A DNA stretch of 64,000 nucleotides, from contig NZ_JANZNQ010000006.1 of NCBI RefSeq assembly GCF_027257955.1, forward strand, positions 167,999 through 231,998, in the 5' to 3' direction. Under the pieces are notes generated by a model. It was not told the origin of the DNA, ran no database searches, and worked only from the letters and a program-made list of their open reading frames with translations. Shown here piece after piece: positions 57,522 to 64,000 of the stretch (position 1 is its first letter; each line of letters starts with the position of its first letter). This stretch comes from Zhongshania aquatica. GTDB lineage: Bacteria > Pseudomonadota > Gammaproteobacteria > Pseudomonadales > Spongiibacteraceae. The position numbers and the translations under genes were made by a program.

Positions 57522-57755
57522 ATGTCTCAATCCAATTTAGAAGCTGAGAAGTCAAAAGATGACGGGGTACTTATGTTCCCTGAGTCTCAAGTTCGCAGAG
57601 AGTGCGGAAACCGCAGTGATGTTACTTGGTGGCGCTGGAAGAAAAAGAAGATTATTCCGAGCCCGGATATTTTAATTGAAAGCAGGAATTACTACTCTGC
57701 TGGTCAGCGACAATTAGCACATGCGGCTATCCTCCAAGGAGGGTTGGCTCAATGA
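57522..57755 (+). CDS. AlpA-like small DNA-binding regulator
   Basis: About 77 residues from ATG 57522. NRSDVTWWRWKKKKIIPSPD followed by RNYYS has the AlpA/excisionase winged-helix pattern (helix, TxxRW, P.P, then an aromatic-rich strand). Such proteins control excision or replication genes of integrative elements. Its end overlaps the next gene by ATGA. Confidence 0.65.
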   Translation: MSQSNLEAEKSKDDGVLMFPESQVRRECGNRSDVTWWRWKKKKIIPSPDILIESRNYYSAGQRQLAHAAILQGGLAQ

Positions 57756-58213
57756 CAAAAATAGCGAACGAGCTTAGTGCGAATGAAAGTCCAGCGGGTG
57801 CAACCGCCGGACTCCATGAGAATAGTGGCTCAGCAAGTACCACCGATACCAACTCTATCACCAACCTGCAGGTTTTGCATCACGAAGTGCTGCCGGACAC
57901 AATTAGCGGCCGAGTTTCCCTTGCGTTGCGGATTGTAACTGCCCCACAGAAAATCCGGATTCTAAACTATTTGGTTGACCGCCCTGAAGGTGCTTACACC
58001 CATGAAATCGCACGCGATTGTGCTGTATGTTGGCCGCCGAACCGCCTTGGTGAGTTAAACCATGGTGTTTTGGCTCGGGTTGGACTTTATGCCTTATGTC
58101 AGCGGCCCGCTATACCTCTTACGAACCGCTATGGTGGCACCTCTGATGTACATGTTTGGCACCTAGTAAAGACCGACGGTGGGTTAGTGGGGGTAAACAA
58201 TGGCCAGAGCTAG
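57752..58213 (+). CDS. Winged-helix-like hypothetical protein
   Basis: A 153-residue protein. The first 45 residues are Ser/Thr/Asn-rich, then LALRIVTAPQKIRILNYLVDRPEGAYTHEIARDCAV looks like a winged helix-turn-helix. Translationally coupled to both neighbours (4-bp and 14-bp overlaps). Probably regulates or assists element replication; family unknown. Confidence 0.55.
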   Translation: MTKIANELSANESPAGATAGLHENSGSASTTDTNSITNLQVLHHEVLPDTISGRVSLALRIVTAPQKIRILNYLVDRPEGAYTHEIARDCAVCWPPNRLGELNHGVLARVGLYALCQRPAIPLTNRYGGTSDVHVWHLVKTDGGLVGVNNGQS

Positions 58214-59057
58214 GAATATTAAGCCAGCATTCTTTACTAACGACGCTCTAGCGGAAAGCAACTCGCCGCTAGGCCGCTTGCTTTTCTGCGGACTTTGGAC
58301 GCTGGCCGATTGTGCAGGGAATCTGGAGTGGAGAGGTCGGCGGGTAAAAGCTCAGTTGCTTCCCTATGATGACTGCGACATCGATCAACTCGCTATTGAT
58401 CTGGATAAATCTGGATTTGTTCGGTTCTATTCCGACGGCGAGAAAATCTACCTCAACATACCCAACTTTCTCGTTCATCAGAATCCGCATAAGAATGAGC
58501 GAGATAAGGGGCCGTCAGTACCACCTTTTACTGAGGGGGCTCGCCAAATCATTGATTTTACAAGTCTCACGATTAATCGAGATAAATCCGGAGCTGTAAC
58601 GTGCACATACGGGAGTGATCATGCTGATTCCCTTAACCCGATTCCTGATTCCCTTAATCTGATTCCTGATTCCTTCGGTTGGAAGCCCGGCGATTCGCAG
58701 AGCCAATCTCAAATCGTCGCTAGAGAGGAAGAACAGCGGATGTTTGAAGAGTTTTGGGGTCTCTATCCAACAAATATCGGGAAAAAGCAGGCCGAGAAAG
58801 CATGGAGAAAACTTAAACCCAACAAGCAGTTAGCCACCGATATTAGGAACAATATTTCCGAACGACTGAGTATTGGCGATTGGTCGCTTGATAAGAAAGA
58901 TTATATCCCGCATGCGTCAACATACCTGAACAATGAACGCTGGAATGATGAGCTGATCGCTCGCAGCAAGTCGGGCGGCGTGGTTCCTATTAATGGGAGT
59001 GTTAACGGGTTTATCGATAAACACGCAGACAGTGATTGGGCGAAGGGGCTTTTGTAA
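58200..59057 (+). CDS. Phage-type replication organiser protein
   Basis: A 285-residue protein starting MARARNIKPAFFTNDALAE, the N-terminus of phage replisome-organiser/DnaT-like proteins, with LLFCGLWTLADCAGNLEWRGRRVKAQLLPYDDCDI, a winged-helix region that binds origin DNA. A tandem NPIPDSLN/LIPDS repeat lies near residue 142, and the C-terminal WGLYPTNIGKKQAEKAWRKLKPN block is shared by phage replication proteins. Overlaps its neighbours; suggests autonomous replication after excision. Confidence 0.82.
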   Translation: MARARNIKPAFFTNDALAESNSPLGRLLFCGLWTLADCAGNLEWRGRRVKAQLLPYDDCDIDQLAIDLDKSGFVRFYSDGEKIYLNIPNFLVHQNPHKNERDKGPSVPPFTEGARQIIDFTSLTINRDKSGAVTCTYGSDHADSLNPIPDSLNLIPDSFGWKPGDSQSQSQIVAREEEQRMFEEFWGLYPTNIGKKQAEKAWRKLKPNKQLATDIRNNISERLSIGDWSLDKKDYIPHASTYLNNERWNDELIARSKSGGVVPINGSVNGFIDKHADSDWAKGLL

Positions 59058-59821
59058 TGAGTAATATTATTAGATTTCCTGTGATTGCGGGTGTTGAGAT
59101 AACTACCGACAACGAGGGGCGGTTCAATTTAAATGCACTTCACCACGCAAGTGGGCTGGCTGATCACAAGCGACCCTCAAAGTGGCTGGCAACCGAACAG
59201 GCGCAAGACCTTGTTCTGGTGCTTCAAACCCTAAGCCCGTCAGAGGGCTTAGCCCAAAATCCGATCAATACGATCAAGGGAGGAATAGCGCCCGGCACAT
59301 TCGCTCATGAGTTGTTGGCGGTTAGTTACGCAGGATGGATCAGTTCTGTGTTTCAGCTTAGGGTTAATCAAGTGTTTATTAATTACCATACTGGCAAGCT
59401 GCAGCAGCCTAAGGTACCTACTAGGCTTGATCTAATCGATATGATGAGAGAAACCGAGGTCATGCGCATCGCGGCGCAGGCAGCGCAGGAGCGCCTTTCA
59501 GCTGAGCTTGAGACCAACCGTCCTAAAGTCAACTTTTACGACAGAGTTGTGCTTGCTGACGACGCTATTTCTGTGGGCAAGGCTGCCAAAGTGCTTAATA
59601 CAGGCAGTAAACGTTTGTTCTCGTTTCTGCGCCAAAATAGATGGATTAATGACAAAAACGAACCTTACCAATTAATGATTGAACGGGGCTACCTCTACGT
59701 GAAGCTAAGAAGCTGGAACCATCCAAATCAGGGCTTGCAGCACTCGGTTACTACCTTAATAACTGGAAAAGGGTTGGCCAAACTTCAAGAGTTATACGAG
59801 AACAATGGAGCCGTAGCATGA
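59057..59821 (+). CDS. KilA-N domain antirepressor-like protein
   Basis: About 254 residues from ATG 59057, which overlaps the previous stop (TAATG). N-terminal KilA-N DNA-binding domain (FNLNALHHASGLADHKRPSKWL, HELLAVSYAGWISSVFQLRVNQVF) and a C-terminal KilAC domain (VNFYDRVVLADDAISVGKAAKVL, LFSFLRQNRWINDKNEPYQ). This layout is that of phage antirepressors. Here it likely relieves a repressor of the element. Confidence 0.88.
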   Translation: MSNIIRFPVIAGVEITTDNEGRFNLNALHHASGLADHKRPSKWLATEQAQDLVLVLQTLSPSEGLAQNPINTIKGGIAPGTFAHELLAVSYAGWISSVFQLRVNQVFINYHTGKLQQPKVPTRLDLIDMMRETEVMRIAAQAAQERLSAELETNRPKVNFYDRVVLADDAISVGKAAKVLNTGSKRLFSFLRQNRWINDKNEPYQLMIERGYLYVKLRSWNHPNQGLQHSVTTLITGKGLAKLQELYENNGAVA

Positions 59822-59998
59822 TTGTTGCGAGGTCAGGGTAGGTGAGAGGGGTGCATGCAGTGCGCGGAGTTAGCGAGACCTGTATTCAAAGCGGAATGTG
59901 CCAGATTGGTATTTAGACTTCTGGAGTTCAAATCGGAAAGGCGAGTTGAACAAATAATATAGGTCTTTTGCTAATCATTTCGATGAAAAGGGGGCAGA

Positions 59999-60574
59999 GT
60001 GGGTGGAATTGGCAGTGGGCCTAGAGCCCGTATTAGTAATTACGTTGAAAACACATGTCGCATTGATCTCCGTCAGATGAATCGCGATTGGGTACTGTGT
60101 TCAGGAGCGTCTGGGGTTTTAAGCTGGGTAGGTAGAATTAGAAATGAGAAAGGAGCACTGGAGTGGCGTATGCGAAGCAGCGGTATAAAATTAAAATGGC
60201 CCGTGAGCGGAAATTTGAACTATACGCAGTTTGTTGAAATGACGACGACGCTCCCAAATTTTGGTGGGGAGCGCTGGTGGTTCTTGTGCCCGGAGTGTTC
60301 CCGTCGGCGCCTAGTGCTTTATCTGGCGACGGTAAATCGTTTCTACTGTCGTGATTGCCTGAAACTGACGTACTACTCAAAGTTACAAGACGCCTATGGT
60401 CGAGCTATATGCCGACGAGATAAGGCGGAGGAGGCGCTTAAGCGTGCTCTGTTGGCCCCTTGTTCGTATAGGCGGCGCGCACTCCTGCGTTCAAGGCATA
60501 TGTATTTAAGAGCACAAGCGAATGGACTCCTAGCTAAGAAGTTTGGAGTCGAAGCGCCAAGGGTTAACGAATGA
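59999..60574 (+). CDS. Zinc-ribbon hypothetical protein
   Basis: A 191-residue basic protein starting at GTG 59999 after a good AAAAGGGGG site. It begins GGIGSGPRAR and carries two CxxC pairs, CPEC (about 100) and CRDC (about 121), which should hold one zinc. The C-terminal part is Arg/Lys-rich. Similar proteins occur in integrative elements and phages; function unknown. Last gene of the satellite-like module. Confidence 0.65.
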   Translation: MGGIGSGPRARISNYVENTCRIDLRQMNRDWVLCSGASGVLSWVGRIRNEKGALEWRMRSSGIKLKWPVSGNLNYTQFVEMTTTLPNFGGERWWFLCPECSRRRLVLYLATVNRFYCRDCLKLTYYSKLQDAYGRAICRRDKAEEALKRALLAPCSYRRRALLRSRHMYLRAQANGLLAKKFGVEAPRVNE

Positions 60575-61054
60575 TCATTTGCTTATGGCGGTCTAAAAAA
60601 GAGCGTGAATTGTGTGTTGTTAAAGTATTAATCTAGCACTTGGCCAGCGCTAGTGACGAAAGTTCGTAGGTGGTTCACATACATGAAAAAGCGAAATGAA
60701 ATTCAGTACCATGATAAGGATGGTTACAATGAATTGCCATCCTACATATTCATACCTGGTTATCTGATTCCGAAACCAACTGTAATGAGGCCGAGCGCCA
60801 TAAAATTCTGGTGCATACTGGATTGGATATGGCTTAGTCTGCTGAGTTCAAATAGCTTATCCGTATATTGGCTTAGGCCGCCCAAGATCCCCCGCGGCTT
60901 TAGAGATTTTTGCGTGATATTGGTCGCCTAGTACCAGCATTTATAGCGCTGTCTTGTTGATTAATTCTTAAGGTGTTCGCTGGGGGAAATTTATGGTAAA
61001 AAGCTGATGCTAAGAAATCTCAAATCGGGTGGAAGTTGGTGGGTTTTTATACAG
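60575..61054. other. Gap before the cassette array
   Basis: 480 bases. One weak plus-strand frame (from ATG 60683, about 82 residues ending at 60931) has no ribosome site of note and no family; I would not call it a gene without more evidence. Nothing else found on either strand. Confidence 0.5.
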
Positions 61055-61101
61055 ACTCAACGCTTGCAGCGGGAGCGTCCCTTGTCTGCATTTTTTATGA
61101 G
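61055..61101 (-). repeat. Candidate integron attC site 1
   Basis: 47 bp, read on the minus strand. R' box GTTGAGT (complement of 61055-61061, matching GTTRRRY) lies outermost. Inside, TGCAG/CTGCA (61065-61069 with 61086-61090) and GGGA/TCCC form the stem. The R'' side CTCATAA contains the TAA stop of the adjacent gene. Position and stop overlap match a cassette recombination site. Confidence 0.6.
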
Positions 61102-61727
61102 ATTTGCGACTTGGTGTCAGGTAGGCAGTCCGCAAATTCTCTTTGAATCGATGGTATTTTGCCCCGATGCTCAGTACCGCCATGCAATATGATCAATAGC
61201 ATACCCACCATTACCGACACACCATTGGATATTCGGACTATCTGCTCGAGTAAAGGAATTGGATAACCTTTACTGTGGCGATGGATTGCATGAATACCGC
61301 CGTGTACGAACGAACTAAGTGGCTTCCAAGAGTAGTCCTTGAATTCAAGCAGCATATCCACTGGGCCTTGGGGAGCTTTACCCTGCAATTTTTCAAGCAT
61401 TTCGCTGAGCATCGGAAGCCTATTCGCTCTGCCGGCCGTATCTTGTGTCAGCTCGCTGGTTAACCTTGAAACATCGGCGTCAGATGCCGCATAGAGGAGC
61501 CACATTGCCCGGGCTACGGCTTCATATTGAAGACGAACAAGTCCCGTCGCTGAGGTTAAATTACCAGCTGAAATCAGCATCTTTGCACTTTCCGCATGCT
61601 CGAATACAATACTACACATGACTCTGCTCGCCATGATTCTCTCCGAATCATCGAAAGGAGCGAGCGATAAAAGCTCCAAGAGTTTACTTTCAAGTTCAGC
61701 AGATTGAGATAAAAGACTGTTTATCAA
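61095..61727 (-). CDS. Cassette-borne hypothetical protein (DUF6988-like)
   Basis: A 210-residue helical protein: INSLLSQSAELESKLLELLSL, EHAESAKMLISAGNLTSATGLVRLQYEAVARAMWLLYAAS, FVHGGIHAIHRHSKGYP. The LQYEA...ARAMW and HGG motifs are as in DUF6988-type proteins, whose function is unknown and which often ride on cassettes. Stop codon lies in attC site 1. Last cassette of the array. Confidence 0.7.
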   Translation of the reverse strand: MINSLLSQSAELESKLLELLSLAPFDDSERIMASRVMCSIVFEHAESAKMLISAGNLTSATGLVRLQYEAVARAMWLLYAASDADVSRLTSELTQDTAGRANRLPMLSEMLEKLQGKAPQGPVDMLLEFKDYSWKPLSSFVHGGIHAIHRHSKGYPIPLLEQIVRISNGVSVMVGMLLIILHGGTEHRGKIPSIQREFADCLPDTKSQIS

Positions 61728-61741
61728 TGGTGTCCCTATTC

Positions 61742-61815
61742 ATAACGATTAAGCTAAAGGGTGACGGAACTCCGTCACAGTGAATGAAATGAGCGATTTC
61801 AGCACCTTGTTTGGA
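61742..61815 (-). repeat. Candidate integron attC site 2
   Basis: About 74 bp between two minus-strand genes. A perfect 8-bp hairpin GTGACGGA/TCCGTCAC (61761-61778) sits at the centre, GCTAAA pairs with TTTCAGC around it with one unpaired base, and the outer AAC...GTT ends (TCATAAC, GTTTGGA) match R boxes only in part. Extrahelical bases are normal for attC. Less certain than sites 3-5. Confidence 0.5.
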
Positions 61816-61818
61816 GCA

Positions 61819-62328
61819 CTAGGATGAATATTCCTCTACCGACATAAGACGCCTCATTGCTACTAGTGCAGATTCCTTCGCTTCACGAAACTTTTTCACG
61901 AACTCTGAGGGAGTGTGCCCGTCAAGAGATTGGGTAAGGACACCATGAGCCGCTGTGATTACATTTAGAATTAAGTTATCCATCGATTCTGGGATGTATA
62001 TTCTTACTGTGTGATAGTGATTCGCAGCAGCTCTGATTTTGTCTCGGTATTCATTCCATTCGCTTGGTTCACGTATGGACTCAGCATACAGTTCAAGTTC
62101 CAGCATATGTTTATAAAGACTAGATAGGGCTTTTGCTTGTTCTGCGTATATACCTCCAAATGAAATATTCATTCTAAGATTTGTTGCTTCTAGCTTGGAC
62201 TTATATGAATTTACATCCTTATCTAGGAAGTGACCGATAAGCGATTTGAAGAGAAAGCCAAGAGCGCCAAGGACGACAGTATTAGAAATAACCGCTGCGA
62301 TGATGACTTGCCATACGCCTTCGGGCAT
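61819..62328 (-). CDS. Cassette-borne membrane-anchored hypothetical protein
   Basis: About 169 residues from ATG 62328; an earlier in-frame start lies inside attC 3 and is unlikely. One membrane helix at residues 8-32 (IIAAVISNTVVLGALGFLF), then a cytosolic helical part. Preceded directly by attC 3 and ended by attC 2. No ribosome site is obvious; integron cassettes often lack one. Function unknown. Confidence 0.65.
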   Translation of the reverse strand: MPEGVWQVIIAAVISNTVVLGALGFLFKSLIGHFLDKDVNSYKSKLEATNLRMNISFGGIYAEQAKALSSLYKHMLELELYAESIREPSEWNEYRDKIRAAANHYHTVRIYIPESMDNLILNVITAAHGVLTQSLDGHTPSEFVKKFREAKESALVAMRRLMSVEEYSS

Positions 62329-62337
62329 GTTTGTAGC

Positions 62338-62413
62338 TCCTAACGCCTTTATCAACGGAAAATTTCGGAGCCAAAGGCGGGGTTATTTGTTGGATTGCCT
62401 AAACTTGTTAGGT
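62338..62413 (-). repeat. Candidate integron attC site 3
   Basis: 76 bp with strong outer boxes: CCTAAC (62339-62344) pairs with GTTAGG (62407-62412) and the right box is a perfect GTTRRRY. Inside, ATCAAC pairs with GTTGGAT with one unpaired base. The stop codon (TAA, 62408-62410) of the zinc-ribbon frame lies inside the R'' box. Very good match to attC layout. Confidence 0.75.
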
Positions 62414-62560
62414 GCTGATTTTTCGCTTAATTCTTTCCCTGCGCTCGGGATTTTCTTTGGTTGCGCCGCAATCAGCACATATCCAACTACTCAGAGTTTC
62501 AGTAACAAAGCCCCCGTTACATGCTGGGCACTTCTTTGGGGTATCTTCTCTATGACTCAT
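62408..62560 (-). CDS. Small zinc-ribbon protein (cassette gene)
   Basis: A 50-residue frame: CPAC at 11-14 and CADC at 28-31 would bind one zinc (two CxxC pairs, 13 residues between). The tail is highly charged (KENPERRERIKRKI). AAGGG seven bases ahead of ATG 62560 is a fair ribosome site. The stop is built into attC site 3, and candidate attC site 4 lies before it, so it is a complete cassette by itself. Too short for ordinary gene callers. Function unknown. Confidence 0.6.
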   Translation of the reverse strand: MSHREDTPKKCPACNGGFVTETLSSWICADCGATKENPERRERIKRKIST

Positions 62561-62612
62561 TTGTATGCCCTTACTATGTTGATACTAAAAATATACGCAT
62601 GACGCATTTGAG

Positions 62613-62673
62613 GCCTAATGAGCGCAAAAAAGCTGTAGGCTTCTTTGTGTCCCGTTACTTGCGCTTGTTACAC
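62613..62673 (-). repeat. Candidate integron attC site 4
   Basis: 61 bp. GCCTAAT (62613-62619) and GTTACAC (62667-62673) are the outer boxes, each one base off consensus, and AGCGCAA pairs perfectly with TTGCGCT (62621-62627 with 62659-62665). The stop of the adjacent gene (62668-62670) falls inside the R'' box. Confidence 0.6.
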
Positions 62674-63240
62674 GAATGCCAGAAAACTCTCATAAGCTCG
62701 ACACATGCCCCATATAAAAAATCCATACGATGCCAATCCAAGCAGAATAGATGCTACATTCAGACCAAGCCCAACTTTTTGCTTCCACAGCTCGGACTCC
62801 GCATAAAACCATTGGCTTAGGTAAGTGAGTCCAGAAGTCATAGCGATGCAAAAAACCCCCATAACAAAAATTGTTAAGGCTAAGGCAAATGATGGAATTC
62901 TGGAGTGCTGTTCTTCAGTTAGCTTTCCGATGAAAGCTAATAGTGCCACCGAAGCACCGCCATTAAGAAAAAAGGATGTTTTTATGGCATTTTGCCCAGA
63001 CTGAATCACAGAGCGAAACATTTCCAAGTCAGATACGTGATTCCTTTTCTCGGCCTCAACCCAAACTTGGAGCTGCGCCTTGTAATGCTCAAGCTCAGCC
63101 TGAGTTACAACCGGCGATGGCGAATTTACCACCTCCTCTAGATATGCAATTAAATTATCGCAAAAAATCGCAGCGGTTCCGTTCGCTCTAAGCCCTTCAA
63201 TAGTTGTTTTAAGTTGAGCAGCAAATTCCTTGGCACTCAT
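62668..63240 (-). CDS. Cassette-borne membrane protein
   Basis: A 190-residue protein with a soluble charged N-terminal part of about 75 residues and three hydrophobic helices afterwards (about 92-110, 119-142, 158-178). GGAG eight bases ahead of ATG 63240 is a good ribosome site. Stop in attC site 4, and attC site 5 directly upstream. No family recognised. A defence-effector-like two/three-helix protein is possible but unsupported. Confidence 0.7.
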   Translation of the reverse strand: MSAKEFAAQLKTTIEGLRANGTAAIFCDNLIAYLEEVVNSPSPVVTQAELEHYKAQLQVWVEAEKRNHVSDLEMFRSVIQSGQNAIKTSFFLNGGASVALLAFIGKLTEEQHSRIPSFALALTIFVMGVFCIAMTSGLTYLSQWFYAESELWKQKVGLGLNVASILLGLASYGFFIWGMCRAYESFLAFV

Positions 63241-63256
63241 TTATGCGCTCCTATCC

Positions 63257-63331
63257 GTATAACGTCTCAAACAGCGACGCGCGTTAGCGCGCCCAGCCAC
63301 GAAGTGGCGTTGCTGCCTTGACTTGTTAGGC
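63257..63331 (-). repeat. Candidate integron attC site 5
   Basis: 75 bp. The right box GTTAGGC (63325-63331) is perfect GTTRRRY and the left box GTATAAC (63257-63263) is one base off RYYYAAC. Inside, GTCTCAA/TTGAC and CAGC/GCTG pair, and CCACGAAGTGG forms the tip. It begins 16 bp before the next cassette gene and ends three bases beyond the stop of the truncated gene on its right. Confidence 0.75.
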
Positions 63332-63333
63332 AT

Positions 63334-63448
63334 TTATTTGAATACATGCTTATTGTTTGTATAAAAACGAAAGTAAGCCGAGTGTAATGGTGTTGATGGT
63401 GATTCACACCAATATACCTCTATTACAGATGCCATAACTTCTTTTGAT
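63334..63448 (-). pseudogene. 3' fragment of a cassette gene cut by an IS
   Basis: An open frame of 37 codons ending VFK-stop just before attC site 5: QSKEVMASVIEVYWCESPST then PLHSAYFRFYTNNKHVFK. The frame stops at the boundary of the IS21-like element, so the N-terminal part must be on the far side or lost. An internal ATG could produce a 33-residue protein but this is less likely. Confidence 0.5.
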
Positions 63449-64000
63449 TGTCTGGCGTCAACTATCTTGGCCGATCGGCGACAACTATGATGGCCGGTTA
63501 GGTGGTTTCTCTTTTCACTTCTGATTTAGTCTTTTCAACATATTGTTGCTTACGATAACTTTCGCCCTCAAGTTCAATGATGGTGGCATGATGAATCAAG
63601 CGGTCAATGGCGGCAACGGTCATCATTCCGTCTGTGAATATACTGTCCCAAGCGCTAAAGGGTTGGTTGGCCGTCACAATTAACGTACCGCTTTCGTATC
63701 GGTGCGCGATAAATTCAAACAGCACATTTGTTTCTGCATCCGTCTTTTTCACGTAGCCAATATCGTCAATGATAATGACCGCGTATTTATCCAGTCGCGT
63801 CATCGCGGTCATGAGGTCAAGATCGCGCTTGGCTTGCTGGAGATGCTGTACCAGGGCGATTGCTGGGAAGCACTTACAGCGAATGCCCTGTTCGATTAGT
63901 GCGTGCCCCAAGGCGCTGGCAAGGTGTGTTTTACCTGTGCCGCTCGGGCCAATCAAAAGTACGTTGTCACTGCGGCGCGCCCACTCTACGTCTTGCTCAA
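63449..64000 (-). mobile_element. IS21-family element (left end, continues past the window)
   Basis: The end begins TGTCTGGCGTCAAC, with the 5'-TG typical of IS21. Two 22-bp direct repeats (63454-63475 and 63477-63498; 18 of 22 identical) are the multiple terminal repeats bound by IstA. The istB gene reads from the other side towards this end. istA and the second end lie beyond 64,000, so target duplication cannot be checked. Confidence 0.85.
63498..64000 (-). CDS. istB: IS21-family helper ATPase IstB (partial)
   Basis: The C-terminal 167 codons of an AAA+ ATPase that helps the IstA transposase. Walker A GPSGTGKT, Walker B VIIIDDIGY, arginine-rich C-terminal DRLIHHATIIELEGESYR are present. 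The frame stays open to the window edge (EQDVEWARRSDNVLL upstream of Walker A). Complete IstB proteins have about 250 residues. Its stop lies within the second terminal repeat. Confidence 0.93.
   Translation of the reverse strand, partial: EQDVEWARRSDNVLLIGPSGTGKTHLASALGHALIEQGIRCKCFPAIALVQHLQQAKRDLDLMTAMTRLDKYAVIIIDDIGYVKKTDAETNVLFEFIAHRYESGTLIVTANQPFSAWDSIFTDGMMTVAAIDRLIHHATIIELEGESYRKQQYVEKTKSEVKRETT

Noticed and set aside
60683..60931. Plus-strand frame of about 82 residues with hydrophobic middle
   Set aside because: No good ribosome site, no family, low-complexity composition; sits next to the array edge where noise frames are expected.
61007..61192. Plus-strand frame of 61 residues
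   Set aside because: Overlaps attC site 1 and the 3' end of the opposite cassette gene; no support.

Overview
The window looks like a piece of a free-living, aerobic gammaproteobacterial chromosome. The citrate synthase / succinate dehydrogenase / 2-oxoglutarate dehydrogenase / succinyl-CoA synthetase block is laid out as in Pseudomonas. It also carries EpmC-type EF-P hydroxylase, TusA plus TusDCBE, QueF, PdxB, YheU and yccA-tus genes. Protein-level resemblance suggests a marine Cellvibrionales/Spongiibacteraceae-type organism, but that placement is inference and no 16S gene is present.

Core region (1-47,550): after a short-chain dehydrogenase and a small lipoprotein, gltA faces away from sdhCDAB-sucAB-lpdG-sucCD, a near-complete second half of the TCA cycle read in one direction with GC-rich stem-loops at several gene boundaries. 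A TetR regulator with a perfect 36-bp operator palindrome controls an AidB-like acyl-CoA dehydrogenase. htpG has a near-perfect sigma-32 promoter. Housekeeping genes follow: gpsA, sixA, folE, prmB, aroC, an MFS transporter, a GcvR-like regulator, tusA, epmC, pdxB, alaA, msrB, two tRNA-Glu, one tRNA-Gly, a YadGH-type ABC exporter, queF, an all-alpha dUTPase, trmA, ybiB-like trpD2, tusEBCD and yccA.

Accessory region (about 47,600-64,000): a P4-type tyrosine integrase marks the left edge of an island, next to a tandem 12-bp repeat. Behind it lies a minus-strand cluster of defence-like genes (two HEPN-type proteins, a GIY-YIG nuclease, a decayed gene) and a single-chain MmeI-like type IIG restriction-modification enzyme. 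A plus-strand module follows with an AlpA-like regulator, a winged-helix protein, a phage replication organiser, a KilA-N antirepressor and a zinc-ribbon protein. It has no structural genes, so it resembles a phage satellite or small integrative element.

From 61,055 to 63,336 the DNA changes character. Small minus-strand genes alternate with imperfect palindromes bounded by RYYYAAC/GTTRRRY-like boxes, and most gene stop codons fall inside those boxes. I read this as an integron gene-cassette array with five candidate attC sites and no integron integrase inside the window. One cassette holds a 50-residue zinc-ribbon protein. The array is cut at about 63,449 by an IS21-family element (IstB and doubled terminal repeats) that runs off the window. 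The integron integrase, if present, should lie beyond that element on the high-coordinate side.
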